Below, in pieces: positions 46,455-56,189 of a stretch of DNA of 64,000 bases. The notes below the pieces were generated by a model, which was given only the letters and a program-made list of their open reading frames with translations, searched no databases and was not told where the DNA came from. The translations under genes were made by a program, and so were the position numbers. Positions within the stretch are counted from its first letter, which is position 1; each line of letters starts with the position of its first letter. This DNA comes from Paracoccaceae bacterium (GTDB lineage Bacteria > Pseudomonadota > Alphaproteobacteria > Rhodobacterales > Rhodobacteraceae): contig JAAFAB010000003.1 in assembly GCA_018222585.1 (NCBI GenBank), positions 313,781 through 377,780 on the forward strand, in the 5' to 3' direction.

Positions 46455-47372
46455 ATGAGCGACACCCGCGACCAGACCGCCCATGACGCGGAACACGACC
46501 CACGCAACGATGACCTGAAGTTCTGGCTCAACGGCCGTGTGGTCGGCAAGGCCGAGGCGGTGGTCTCGATCTACGATTCCGGCTTCATGCTGGGGGATGG
46601 CATCTGGGAGGGGCTGCGCCTCTATGACGGCCACTGGGCCTTCCTGGGCGAACATCTCGACCGGCTGTTCGAGGCTGCGCTGGCGATCGACCTGGACATC
46701 GGGCTGAGCAAGGCCGACCTGGTGCAGGCGCTGGAAGATCTGCGCGCGGCCAATGACATGCACACTGACGCCCATGCCCGCCTGATGGTGACCCGTGGCG
46801 TGAAGGACCGGCCGTTCCAGCATCCTTCGCTGTCGCGCTCGGGCCCCACCGTGGCGATCATCATGGAGCATTCCAGGCCCGTGCTGGGCCGTCCGATCCG
46901 CCTGGCCACCGTGCCGCATCTGCGCGGGCTGCCGATGACCCAGGACCCGAAGCTGAATTCGCATTCCAAGCTGAATTGCATCCTCGCCTGTATCGCCGCC
47001 GAGAAGGCCGGCGCCGACGAGGGGCTGATGCTGGATATCCACGGCTTCGTGAACACCACCAACTCCTGCAACTTCTTCATCGTCCGCAAGGGCGAGGTCT
47101 GGACCAGTACCGGCGACTACTGCATGAACGGGATCACCCGCCAGAAGGTCATCGACCTGTGTCGCGCCAACGATATCCCTGTTTTCGAACGGAATTTCTC
47201 TCTCGTCGACACCTATGGCGCGGACGAGGCCTTCCTCACCGGCACCTTCGGCGCCCAGACCCCCGTCAGCCAGATCGACGGCCGCCAGATCGGCACCGGC
47301 CAGCTTGGCCCGGTGACCGAGCGCCTGCGCGGCCTCTACAAGGCGCTGATCGCGGCGGAGGCCGGCGCATGA
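46455..47372 (+). CDS. Class IV aminotransferase-fold PLP protein (BCAT-like) with altered cofactor site
   Basis: The 305-residue protein has the fold-type IV pattern: FWLNGRVV, SIYDSGFMLGDGIWEGLRLY, RLMVTRG, and MNGITRQKVIDLC. Lys166 or Lys172 (KLNSHSKLN) is the likely Schiff-base Lys; Lys166 fits the usual spacing better. In the cofactor loop, canonical enzymes have Glu (as in G-x-x-x-E-G-x-x-x-N-x-F), but here it reads GFVNTTNSCNFF, with Thr201 at the Glu position. The next gene, a sulfotransferase, overlaps by 4 bp. Reaction unknown. Confidence 0.8.
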   Translation: MSDTRDQTAHDAEHDPRNDDLKFWLNGRVVGKAEAVVSIYDSGFMLGDGIWEGLRLYDGHWAFLGEHLDRLFEAALAIDLDIGLSKADLVQALEDLRAANDMHTDAHARLMVTRGVKDRPFQHPSLSRSGPTVAIIMEHSRPVLGRPIRLATVPHLRGLPMTQDPKLNSHSKLNCILACIAAEKAGADEGLMLDIHGFVNTTNSCNFFIVRKGEVWTSTGDYCMNGITRQKVIDLCRANDIPVFERNFSLVDTYGADEAFLTGTFGAQTPVSQIDGRQIGTGQLGPVTERLRGLYKALIAAEAGA

Positions 47373-48082
47373 AAATCGCCTGCTGGTCCGGCCCGCGCAA
47401 TATCTCGACCGCGATGATGTATGCCTTTGGCAACCGTGCGGATTTCTCGGCGGTGGATGAACCGTTTTACGCCGCCTACCTGAAGATCACGGGGCGGCAG
47501 CACCCGATGGGGGATCAGATCCTGGCCGCGCAGCCGCAGGACCCGGCGCAGGTGGTCGCGGCGCTGACCGGCCCCGATCCGACGCCCCATGTCTACCACA
47601 AGCACATGGCGCAACACATGATCCCGCAGGTGCCGCGCGACTGGTTCGCCGACATGCGCCATGTCTTCCTGATCCGGCATCCGGCCCGCGTCGTCGCCAG
47701 CTTCTCGGCCAAGTACGACAACCCCGAGCTGTCCGAGATCGGCTTTGTCCAGCAGGCCGAGCTCTACGAGCAGCTGCTGACCGAGGGGCACAGCCCCGTG
47801 GTCATCGACAGCGTGGATATCCGCGCCAACCCCGAGGCCATGCTGCGCGCCCTCTGCGACCGGCTGGGGCTGGACTGGGATCCGGCGATGCTGCGCTGGG
47901 AGGCCGGACCGAAGCCTCATGACGGAATCTGGGCGGCGCATTGGTACAACGCCGTGCATGGCTCGACCGGGTTCGCCGGGGCCGAAGGCCCGCTGCCGCA
48001 GCTGGAGGGCGATCTGGCCGCACTGGCCGAGGCTGCGCTGCCTTCCTACCAGCTGTTGCAGGCGGTCCGCCTGCGCGCCTGA
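47369..48082 (+). CDS. Sulfotransferase-family protein coupled to the aminotransferase-like gene
   Basis: The 237-residue protein begins MKIACWSGPRNISTAMMYAF. SGPRNISTAM looks like the 5'-phosphosulfate-binding loop of PAPS-dependent sulfotransferases, and FLIRHPARVVASF supplies the 3'-phosphate-contacting Arg/Ser strand. It lacks a transmembrane anchor. The ATG overlaps the upstream stop (ATGA). Together with the aminotransferase-like protein it could make or modify a sulfated amino-acid-derived compound; this is inference. Confidence 0.75.
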   Translation: MKIACWSGPRNISTAMMYAFGNRADFSAVDEPFYAAYLKITGRQHPMGDQILAAQPQDPAQVVAALTGPDPTPHVYHKHMAQHMIPQVPRDWFADMRHVFLIRHPARVVASFSAKYDNPELSEIGFVQQAELYEQLLTEGHSPVVIDSVDIRANPEAMLRALCDRLGLDWDPAMLRWEAGPKPHDGIWAAHWYNAVHGSTGFAGAEGPLPQLEGDLAALAEAALPSYQLLQAVRLRA

Positions 48083-48107
48083 CCGGGGCAGAGACCTGTC
48101 AGCCATG

Positions 48108-48140
48108 AAAAAACGCGGCCCCCCGAGGGGGACCGCGTTT
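48108..48140 (-). terminator. Terminator of cspA
   Basis: On the minus strand AAACGCGGTCCCCC pairs with GGGGGGCCGCGTTT around TC and runs into six T. On the plus strand it could also stop the sulfotransferase message. Confidence 0.88.
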
Positions 48141-48164
48141 CTGGATCCGCAAGGATCCGAAGGC

Positions 48165-48371
48165 TTATGCCAGAGCGATGTTCGTCGCGGATTCGCGGCC
48201 GTCACGGCCGGATTCCACGTCGAAGGTCACTTTCTGGTTGTCGGCCAGGCCGGTCAGGCCAGCGCGCTCGACAGCGGAGATATGCACGAAGATATCCTTG
48301 CCGCCGCTTTCCGGTGCGATGAAGCCGAAGCCCTTGGTGGTGTTGAACCATTTTACGACGCCAGTGGCCAT
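48165..48371 (-). CDS. cspA: Cold-shock domain protein (CspA family)
   Basis: The 68-residue protein is a single cold-shock domain: VVKWFNTTKGFGFIAP holds RNP1 (KGFGFI) and DIFVHISAV is RNP2. It binds single-stranded RNA/DNA and melts secondary structure. AAAGGAGA lies 7 bases before the ATG. The roughly 250-bp upstream gap may carry a long leader. Confidence 0.96.
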   Translation of the reverse strand: MATGVVKWFNTTKGFGFIAPESGGKDIFVHISAVERAGLTGLADNQKVTFDVESGRDGRESATNIALA

Positions 48372-48624
48372 GTCGTAGTCTCCTTTAAAAGATCTGCCCG
48401 CAGGATGCGGCAGCGCGGCGTGGTCGGTCTGGATCGAGACTGAGCGCCGTATTAGAGGAGACAGTGGTCGAAATAGAAAAACGTAAGCCCCTGCCGACTA
48501 CGCTGGTTAGGTGAGTCGTGCAAGGAAAATCCGTTGGGGGGCTGCGAGTGACGCAGCGAGGTTTCGCGTGTGCCATGCCCCCGGGGCCTCGTCCATTCGC
48601 CGCTGAAACCTTTCCTGACGCGGC
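48372..48624. promoter_or_regulatory. 253-bp cspA upstream region
   Basis: Nothing coding is convincing. The region should contain the cspA promoter and 5' leader (cold-shock mRNAs often have long leaders). An A-rich patch (GAAATAGAAAAACG, 48470-48483) stands out. Confidence 0.4.
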
Positions 48625-48909
48625 TCATCCCAAAACCTTCCCCAGTTTCAGCGCCAGCGACATATCCCCCGAGACCTTGATCTTGCCGAAGGCGAAGGCG
48701 GTCATGGGGTTGAGGTCTCCGGCCATCAGCTTGACCAGGTTCTCGCGGCTGATGTGGATGGTGCAATCGGCGGGCTCATCCGCCAGCGTCACGGCGCCGT
48801 CGCGCAGGGTGATCGCCCCGTCTTCGCCACAGTCGAACTTGTAGCTGTCCTCGATCGGGCGCTTCTGCAGCCCGCGCGCCATCTTGGCGGCGATTTCGTC
48901 CATGGTCAT
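48625..48909 (-). CDS. SCP2 sterol-binding domain protein
   Basis: The 94-residue protein starts MTMDEIAAKMARGLQKRPIE and is a stand-alone SCP2 domain (ITLRDGAVTLADEPADCTI, LMAGDLNPMTAFAFGKIKVSG). Such proteins bind lipid-like ligands in the cytoplasm. GAGGGGG lies upstream of the ATG at 48909; the longer frame has no homologous residues. Confidence 0.9.
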   Translation of the reverse strand: MTMDEIAAKMARGLQKRPIEDSYKFDCGEDGAITLRDGAVTLADEPADCTIHISRENLVKLMAGDLNPMTAFAFGKIKVSGDMSLALKLGKVLG

Positions 48910-49076
48910 GGCAGTCCCCCTCTGGTTGGCGCCAGAGGTGACCGTGGTCGGGCGCCTTGCCAAGCGTGACGTTGCTGCAATTTGCGTAAACGTCGCGTCC
49001 TGCCTGGGGCAGGGCAGAGGCTTGCCGTATGGCTGCCGCGGGGTCATCCTTGGCGGTACAACAGGGAGGGATGCCG

Positions 49077-49238
49077 ATGGATCCAGTCAACCTGGTCTAC
49101 TACGCGGTGATCTGTGCGGGGCTTTCGGGCCTCTCGCCCCGGCTGCGCACGCTGCCGCTGCGGCTGGCGGTCGGGGCGCTGGTCGGGCTGGTGGCGGCGG
49201 GTCTGCTGCCGCAGATCACGGCCGCAATTGGGATATAA
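49077..49238 (+). CDS. Short hydrophobic protein, unknown
   Basis: The 53-residue product MDPVNLVYYAVICAGLSGLS... has two hydrophobic segments separated by an Arg-rich loop (PRLRTLPLRL), and looks like an inner-membrane hairpin. GGGAGGG stands 6 bases before this ATG (an ATG at 49071 is too close to it). No known domain was recognised. It converges on argG. Confidence 0.65.
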   Translation: MDPVNLVYYAVICAGLSGLSPRLRTLPLRLAVGALVGLVAAGLLPQITAAIGI

Positions 49239-49255
49239 GTCACTGACCCCAAAGG

Positions 49256-49281
49256 AAAAGGCCGGGCCCGAAGGTCCGGCC
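49256..49281 (-). terminator. Terminator of argG
   Basis: GGCCGGACC pairs with GGCCCGGCC (one G-U) around TTCG on the minus strand and is followed by TTTTCC. Confidence 0.8.
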
Positions 49282-49288
49282 GGATCGT

Positions 49289-50515
<1,227 letters not shown>

Positions 50516-50768
50516 AGGTATTCCCTCATTCGGATGCGAGAGCGGCGATACCGCCTTTCCGGCACAAGGGCAAGCGAAGCGCCGCCCTGGGGCCTTGCAG
50601 AGCAGGCGAAAGCGGCCCTGGCGGGCGGTTTCGGGGCGGGGGGCTCAAGTGTGCTCCCGGCACGGCGCCCGGCGATCAGTCCCCCGGAGGCCGGAACGCT
50701 TGACCGCCGGGCCCATCCCGGGGAAAGGTCGCCGTAATTTCAAACAAGTCTTCATCGGGGGTACATTC

Positions 50769-51518
50769 ATGAAAGGCTGGAAGATTTTCACCCAGAGCCT
50801 GAGGCTCGTCTTTGCCAATCTCGGCGCGGCGCTGCGGGTTTCGCTGCTGCCCTTCCTGATCGCCTCGGCGGCGATGGCCTGGTTCCTGGTGACCAACGGA
50901 GAGTTCCTGGAAGAGAACACCAACGCCAATATCTACGGGTTCAACTGGCTGTCCTTCGCCACCTTCATGGTGGTCGGTGCGGTGTGCTACCTGTGGATCG
51001 CCGTGGCCTGGCACCGCTACGTGCTGCTGCGCGAGGAGGGTGCCGGCTGGGTGCCGCGCTTCCGCGGCGATCGGATGCTGGGCTACCTGGGACGGGGCAT
51101 CCTGCTGGTCCTGTTCATGTTGATCCCGGCCATAGTCATGGGGATCTTCGTCGGCGCGCTGGCCATGTCCGGCAGCCTGCTGCTGGTCTTCCTCGGCTCG
51201 CTGCTCATCACCTTCGTGCTGATGGTGATGTTCTACCGCTTGTCGCCGGTGCTGCCGGCCACCGCCCTCGGCGAGCCGCTGAAGATGGGCGAGGCCTGGG
51301 CCAAGACCAAGGGCGCCGGCTGGGACATCGCCCTGCTGGCACTGATCACCGCGGTGATCAATGTGGTCCTTCAGGCCGTGGCCGAGCTGGGCGGCGACCC
51401 GGGCGCGCCGCTGGCGGTGATCTACATGATCGTCACCGGCTGGCTGCAGTTCATGGTCGGCCTGTCGATCCTGACCACGATTTACGGTCACTACGTCGAA
51501 GGCCGCTCGATCGACTGA
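50769..51518 (+). CDS. Polytopic inner-membrane protein, unknown
   Basis: The 249-residue protein has a short amphipathic start (MKGWKIFTQSLRLVF) and then about five to six membrane segments, e.g. LVLFMLIPAIVMGIFVGAL. WIAVAWHRYVLLREEG at one third is a conserved feature of related uncharacterised proteins. The ATG at 50769 is preceded by CGGGGGT, a weak site; longer frames from 50502 lie in the argG upstream region. Function unknown. Confidence 0.8.
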   Translation: MKGWKIFTQSLRLVFANLGAALRVSLLPFLIASAAMAWFLVTNGEFLEENTNANIYGFNWLSFATFMVVGAVCYLWIAVAWHRYVLLREEGAGWVPRFRGDRMLGYLGRGILLVLFMLIPAIVMGIFVGALAMSGSLLLVFLGSLLITFVLMVMFYRLSPVLPATALGEPLKMGEAWAKTKGAGWDIALLALITAVINVVLQAVAELGGDPGAPLAVIYMIVTGWLQFMVGLSILTTIYGHYVEGRSID

Positions 51519-51567
51519 TGCCTCGCGCGGGCTTGCCAAAGCCCGCGCCTTGCGCCACCTCTGGCCC

Positions 51568-52803
51568 ATGAACGCTTTCGTCGACGCTGCCCGGAACGCC
51601 ATGCTGGCCATGCGCGAGGTTTTCCCCGCGACGCCGCTGCTGCGCAATGATCACCTCTCGGCCAAGTACGGTGCCGAGATCTGGCTGAAGCGCGAGGACC
51701 TGTCCCCCGTGCGCAGCTACAAGCTGCGGGGCGCCTTCAACGCCATGCGCAAGGTACTGGCCGACCGAAAGGTCAGCGCCTTCGTCTGTGCCAGCGCCGG
51801 CAACCATGCGCAGGGCATGGCCTTCATGTGCCGCCATTTCGAGGTGCCCGGCGTGGTCTTCATGCCGGTGACGACGCCGCAGCAGAAGATCGACAAGACG
51901 CGCATCTTCGGTGGCGAGTTCATCGAGATCAGGCTGGTCGGCGACTACTTCGACGACACCCTGGCCGAGGCGCAGCGCCATTGCGCCGAGGTGGGCGGGC
52001 GTTTCCTGGCCCCCTTCGACGATGTCGACGTGATCGAGGGGCAGGCTTCGGTCGCCGCCGAGATCGAGGAGCAGATGCCGGAACCGGCCGAGATGATCGT
52101 GCTGCCGGTGGGCGGCGGCGGGCTGTCCTCGGGGATCCGCAGCTATTTCGGTGATGCGATGGACCTGCGGCTGGTCGAGCCCGAGGGCGGCATGTCCCTC
52201 GCCGCTGCCCTGCAGGCCGGAGAGCCGGTGACCCTGGCCCATGTGGACAATTTTGTCGACGGTGCCGCCGTGGCGCGGATCGGCGCGGCGCCCTTTGACC
52301 GGCTGAAGGACGTGGCGCCCGAACATGTGCTGGGCGTGCCCGAGGACCGCATCTGCATCACCATGCTGGAGATGCTCAACGTCGAGGGCATCGTGCTGGA
52401 GCCCGCCGGGGCGCTTTCGGTCAATGCGCTGGAGGACCTGAAGGAAGAGATCGCCGGCAAGCGGGTGGTCTGCGTGACCTCCGGCGGCAACTTCGATTTC
52501 GAACGCCTGCCCGAGGTGAAGGAGCGTGCGCAGCGATACGCGGGGGTGAAGAAGTATTTCATCCTGCGGATGCCGCAGCGCCCCGGTGCCCTGCGCGACT
52601 TCCTGGAAATGCTGGGCCCCGAGGACGATATCAGCCGCTTCGAGTACCTGAAGAAGTCGGCGCGCAACTTCGGCTCGGTACTGATCGGGATCGAGACGAA
52701 GCGGGCCGAGAACCTGGATGCGCTGACCACGCGCATGACGGCCGGGGGCTTCACCTATCGCGATATCACCGATGATCCGGTGCTGGCCGAGTTCCTGATC
52801 TGA
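51568..52803 (+). CDS. ilvA: Threonine deaminase (threonine ammonia-lyase)
   Basis: IlvA turns threonine into 2-oxobutanoate, the first step of isoleucine synthesis. The 411-residue protein has the PLP site with Lys52 (VRSYKLRGAFN), the phosphate loop GGGGLSSG and a C-terminal ACT-like regulatory domain (residues about 330-411, FILRMPQRPGALRDFL). The single ACT-like domain distinguishes it from E. coli IlvA with two. The start at 51568 (MNAFVD) was chosen for agreement with family N-termini. Confidence 0.95.
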   Translation: MNAFVDAARNAMLAMREVFPATPLLRNDHLSAKYGAEIWLKREDLSPVRSYKLRGAFNAMRKVLADRKVSAFVCASAGNHAQGMAFMCRHFEVPGVVFMPVTTPQQKIDKTRIFGGEFIEIRLVGDYFDDTLAEAQRHCAEVGGRFLAPFDDVDVIEGQASVAAEIEEQMPEPAEMIVLPVGGGGLSSGIRSYFGDAMDLRLVEPEGGMSLAAALQAGEPVTLAHVDNFVDGAAVARIGAAPFDRLKDVAPEHVLGVPEDRICITMLEMLNVEGIVLEPAGALSVNALEDLKEEIAGKRVVCVTSGGNFDFERLPEVKERAQRYAGVKKYFILRMPQRPGALRDFLEMLGPEDDISRFEYLKKSARNFGSVLIGIETKRAENLDALTTRMTAGGFTYRDITDDPVLAEFLI

Positions 52804-52828
52804 CGCGGTCTCCGGCCCGGCAACCGGG

Positions 52829-53152
52829 CTAGGCCGCCAGCCGTTCGGCCAGTTCATCAAGGAAGATGCGGCGGCTTTCGCCGTAGCTGGTGCGGATCGC
52901 CCCCAGGTTCACCGCACTGCCGTCACCCCGTGCGGCCATCACCTCGCCCTCGGCGCAGAGGCCGGAGAAATGGGTGAACCCGAGGTTCAGCGCCGAGCCC
53001 TTCAGCGCGTGCAGCACCGCCTCGAGCTGACCGTCGTGGGCCAGCGTGGTCAGCGTTTCCTCGACCTCTTCCAGGAAGATCTCGACCACCTCGTCGAAGT
53101 CGTCGTGGCCGACATCTTCCCGCAGCTCGATCACCTGGTTCCAGTCGATCAT
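52829..53152 (-). CDS. Histidine phosphotransfer (Hpt) protein
   Basis: The 107-residue protein is a four-helix Hpt domain; HALKGSALNLG contains the phosphorylated His48. It would relay phosphate between a histidine kinase and a response regulator. It is divergent from the response regulator-phosphatase gene (53338) and convergent with ilvA. No histidine kinase gene is in the window. Confidence 0.9.
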   Translation of the reverse strand: MIDWNQVIELREDVGHDDFDEVVEIFLEEVEETLTTLAHDGQLEAVLHALKGSALNLGFTHFSGLCAEGEVMAARGDGSAVNLGAIRTSYGESRRIFLDELAERLAA

Positions 53153-53337
53153 GGGGCACCTCTGCAAACTTCGGACAGGGTAGGGGGGTGGCCGTTAACT
53201 GCGGCTGAACCGGCGTGCGGTGGATAGGGACAGTTTGATCTTTAAGCACGCCTTAAGCCGTGCCCCCTAAGGCTGGGGTCCCGTGCCTTGCAGGGGTGGG
53301 CAGGATCGGAACGGACGTGCAGACCGAAACCACAGAT

Positions 53338-54636
53338 ATGACGCAGCGCGGCCGTGGTGGCCCGGAACGGGCCCCGGCGCGCCCGGTCGATACCGTCCCG
53401 GCCGCGCCGCGCCGCCTGCTGGTGGTCGATGACAGCCGGCTGCAGCGGCGCATCCTCGTGTCCTCCGTCTCGGGCTGGGGGTATGAGCTGCGCGAGGCCG
53501 ACAGCGGCGATGCCGCGCTTGAGATCTGCCGCGACTGGACCCCGGACCTGGTGATCAGCGACTGGATGATGCCGGGCATGGACGGGCTGCAGTTCTGCAA
53601 GGAATTCCGCACGCTTGAGCGTGAGACCTACGGTTATTTCATCCTGCTGACCTCGAAGAACGAGAAATTCCATGCCGCCGAGGGGCTGGATGCCGGGGCC
53701 GACGATTTCCTGACCAAGCCGGTGAACAAGGCCGAACTGCGCGCGCGTCTGAACGCGGGCGAGCGGATCCTCGACATGCAGGCAGAGCTGACCCGCAAGA
53801 ACCGCATCATCCGCCAGACGCTGACCAGGCTGCAGGCGGCCCATGACGTGATCGACAGCGACCTGATCGAGGCACGTAAGCTGCAGCAGAGCCTGGTGCG
53901 CGAACGGCACCGGGTCTTCGATCCGATGCAGATCTCGCTGCTGCTGCGTCCGGCGGGGCGCGTGGGCGGCGACCTTGTGGGCTTCTACCCGATCAACGCG
54001 GAATGCTTCGGCTGCTTCTCGATCGACGTTTCGGGCCATGGCATCAGCTCGGCGCTGATGACGGCGCGGCTGGCGGGATACCTGTCGTCCGCCGTGCCGG
54101 AGCAGAACGTGGCGATCCGGCCCTTGCCCGGTGGTGGCTATGCGCCCCGGCCCCCGGCCGAGGTGGTGGCGCATCTCAACGCCCTGGTGCTGGGGGAAAT
54201 CACCACCGAACATTACTTCACCATGGTGCTGGCCCATGTGGAGCTGGCGACGGGCCGGGTCGCCCTGGTGCAGGCCGGGCATCCGCATCCGCTGGTGCAC
54301 CGCGCCGACGGCCGGATCGAGGAGGTGGGCATTCCCGGCGTGCCTGTCGGCCTGCTGCCCGATGTCGGCTTCGAGGAGGCGGTGATCACCCTGTCGCCCG
54401 GGGACCGCCTGCTGGTCGGTTCGGACGGGATCACAGAATGCCCCGATGCCTCGGGTCAGATGCTGGACACGGAAGGGCTCTGCGCCATGCTGCAGGAGCT
54501 GCGCGGCATCTCGGGCACTGCGCTGCTGGAAAGCATGGTCTGGCGGCTGGGGGATTACGCGGGGATGGACGATTTCCCCGACGATATCTCGGCGGTACTG
54601 CTGGAATATCCCGGCCCGGGACGCGCCACCCTCTAG
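53338..54636 (+). CDS. Response regulator with PP2C (SpoIIE/RsbU-type) phosphatase output
   Basis: The 432-residue protein has a receiver domain (acidic pair DD at residues 31-32; phospho-acceptor Asp75 in VISDWMMPGMDG; Lys127 in FLTKP), a coiled linker, and a PP2C phosphatase domain. The latter shows AGRVGGDLVGF, SIDVSGHGISSALM and FPDDISAVLLEY, the metal-binding Asp positions. Such proteins control anti-sigma-antagonist switches. A start could also be the GTG at 53317; the 53260 start adds unlikely residues. It overlaps the convergent Nudix gene by 4 bp. Confidence 0.9.
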   Translation: MTQRGRGGPERAPARPVDTVPAAPRRLLVVDDSRLQRRILVSSVSGWGYELREADSGDAALEICRDWTPDLVISDWMMPGMDGLQFCKEFRTLERETYGYFILLTSKNEKFHAAEGLDAGADDFLTKPVNKAELRARLNAGERILDMQAELTRKNRIIRQTLTRLQAAHDVIDSDLIEARKLQQSLVRERHRVFDPMQISLLLRPAGRVGGDLVGFYPINAECFGCFSIDVSGHGISSALMTARLAGYLSSAVPEQNVAIRPLPGGGYAPRPPAEVVAHLNALVLGEITTEHYFTMVLAHVELATGRVALVQAGHPHPLVHRADGRIEEVGIPGVPVGLLPDVGFEEAVITLSPGDRLLVGSDGITECPDASGQMLDTEGLCAMLQELRGISGTALLESMVWRLGDYAGMDDFPDDISAVLLEYPGPGRATL

Positions 54637-55085
54637 CTGGCGGACCCGGCCAGCTGCAGGAACTGGCGCAGGAAATCCGCATCGCCCTCGCTGCCCAGAA
54701 CCTCCACGGCGGCTTCGGGGGCCATCCAGATGGCGGTATGGGCGGGCTCCATCGGCTCGGAAAGGCACATCACCGGGCGGGCCAGGTAGATATGGCAGAT
54801 CTTCTCGGCGAAGATCTCGTAATCCGGCATCCAGACGAAGCGGCGGTAGATGCCGATGCGGCGCGGCGCGGCGATGGACCAGCCGGTTTCCTCCCAGACC
54901 TCGCGGTGCAGGGCCCGCACCGGACCTTCGCCCGGGTCGATGCCGCCGCCGGGCAACTGCACCTCGGCCTCGGGGCTGGCCTGGAAGGTCAGCAGCAGCT
55001 TTCCGTCGTGTGGCAGGATCGCATAGGCCCCGGGACGGGTCCTGTATTGCACATGGGGCAGGGGAGGCTTGCCGTAACGGCGCAT
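54633..55085 (-). CDS. Nudix hydrolase
   Basis: The 150-residue protein has a complete Nudix box at residues 47-69 (GGIDPGEGPVRALHREVWEE, then TGW). The preceding LLLTFQASPEAEVQLPGGG is the standard beta-strand start. It hydrolyses a nucleoside diphosphate-linked compound of unknown type. It overlaps the stop of the convergent regulator gene. Confidence 0.9.
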   Translation of the reverse strand: MRRYGKPPLPHVQYRTRPGAYAILPHDGKLLLTFQASPEAEVQLPGGGIDPGEGPVRALHREVWEETGWSIAAPRRIGIYRRFVWMPDYEIFAEKICHIYLARPVMCLSEPMEPAHTAIWMAPEAAVEVLGSEGDADFLRQFLQLAGSAS

Positions 55086-55163
55086 GGATCATCCTTGAAG
55101 CTGGCTCGCTTGCCCCTTACGTGGCACCGGGTTATGCCAAGAGCAAGCGGATAGGACCCTGCC

Positions 55164-56189
55164 ATGACCCTCAGCACCAAGATCGCCTGGGACGACACCG
55201 TTTTGCCGTTCCAACTGGACCACGCCGACATCCGCGGCCGCGTCGCGCGGCTGGACGGGGTGCTGGACGGTATCCTGAAACAGCACGATTACCCGCCCCA
55301 GGTCGAAGCCCTGGTGGCCGAGATGGCCCTGCTGACCGCGCTGATCGGCCAGACGATCAAGCTGCGCTGGAAGCTCTCGCTGCAGATGCAGTCGAAGGGC
55401 GGCGCGGTGCGGATGATCGCCACCGACTACTACGGCCCCACCGAAGAGGGCGAGCCGGCACGGATCCGGGCCTATGCCTCTTTCGACAAGGACAAGATCC
55501 AGGGCAGCGATCCCTGGTCGCAACTGGGCGACGAGGGCTATTTCGCCATCCTGATCGACCAGGGAGCCGGGATGCAGCCCTACCAGGGGATCTCTCCGCT
55601 GACCGGCGGCAGCCTGCGCGCCTGTGCGGAAGCCTATTTCGCCCAGTCCGAGCAGATTCCGACCCGGTTCAGCCTGTCCTACGGCCTGTCGACCGAGGCC
55701 GGCGGCCGGGAGCACTGGCGCGCCGGTGGCGTGATGCTGCAGATGATGCCCGAGGCCGGGATGCATGTTGCCGAGGAAGGCACGGGGGACAAGGGCCTGC
55801 TGCAGGCGTCGGACCTCGTCGAGGGCGACAGCGAGGAAAACTGGAACCGGGTGAACTTCCACCTCGATACCGTCGACCAGCTGGAGCTGATCGGCCCCTC
55901 GATCGCGCCCACGGACCTGCTGATGCGCCTGTTCCACGAGGAACAGCCGCGCGTCTTCGATGCCCAGCCGGTGAAATTCGGCTGCTCCTGCTCGGAAGAC
56001 AAGGTGCGGCAGTCGCTGTCGATCTACTCGTCCAAGGACATCGAGAAGATGACCACGAACGAGGGCACCGTCACTGCCGACTGTCAGTTCTGCGGCGCGC
56101 ACTACGTGCTGGACCCGGCCACCGTGGGCTTCGAGGCCGAGGGCAAGGATGCCCTGGGCAATGACGTTCCGCGCCAAGATGGCGCCTGA
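55164..56189 (+). CDS. hslO: Redox-regulated chaperone Hsp33
   Basis: Hsp33 holds unfolded proteins under oxidative stress. The 341-residue protein has the N-terminal chaperone fold (EMALLTALIGQTIKLRWKL). At the C-terminus are the zinc/redox cysteines CSC and CQFC (KFGCSCSEDKV; ADCQFCGAHYVLD), the four-Cys switch. The next gene starts inside its 3' end, suggesting coupling. Confidence 0.96.
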   Translation: MTLSTKIAWDDTVLPFQLDHADIRGRVARLDGVLDGILKQHDYPPQVEALVAEMALLTALIGQTIKLRWKLSLQMQSKGGAVRMIATDYYGPTEEGEPARIRAYASFDKDKIQGSDPWSQLGDEGYFAILIDQGAGMQPYQGISPLTGGSLRACAEAYFAQSEQIPTRFSLSYGLSTEAGGREHWRAGGVMLQMMPEAGMHVAEEGTGDKGLLQASDLVEGDSEENWNRVNFHLDTVDQLELIGPSIAPTDLLMRLFHEEQPRVFDAQPVKFGCSCSEDKVRQSLSIYSSKDIEKMTTNEGTVTADCQFCGAHYVLDPATVGFEAEGKDALGNDVPRQDGA

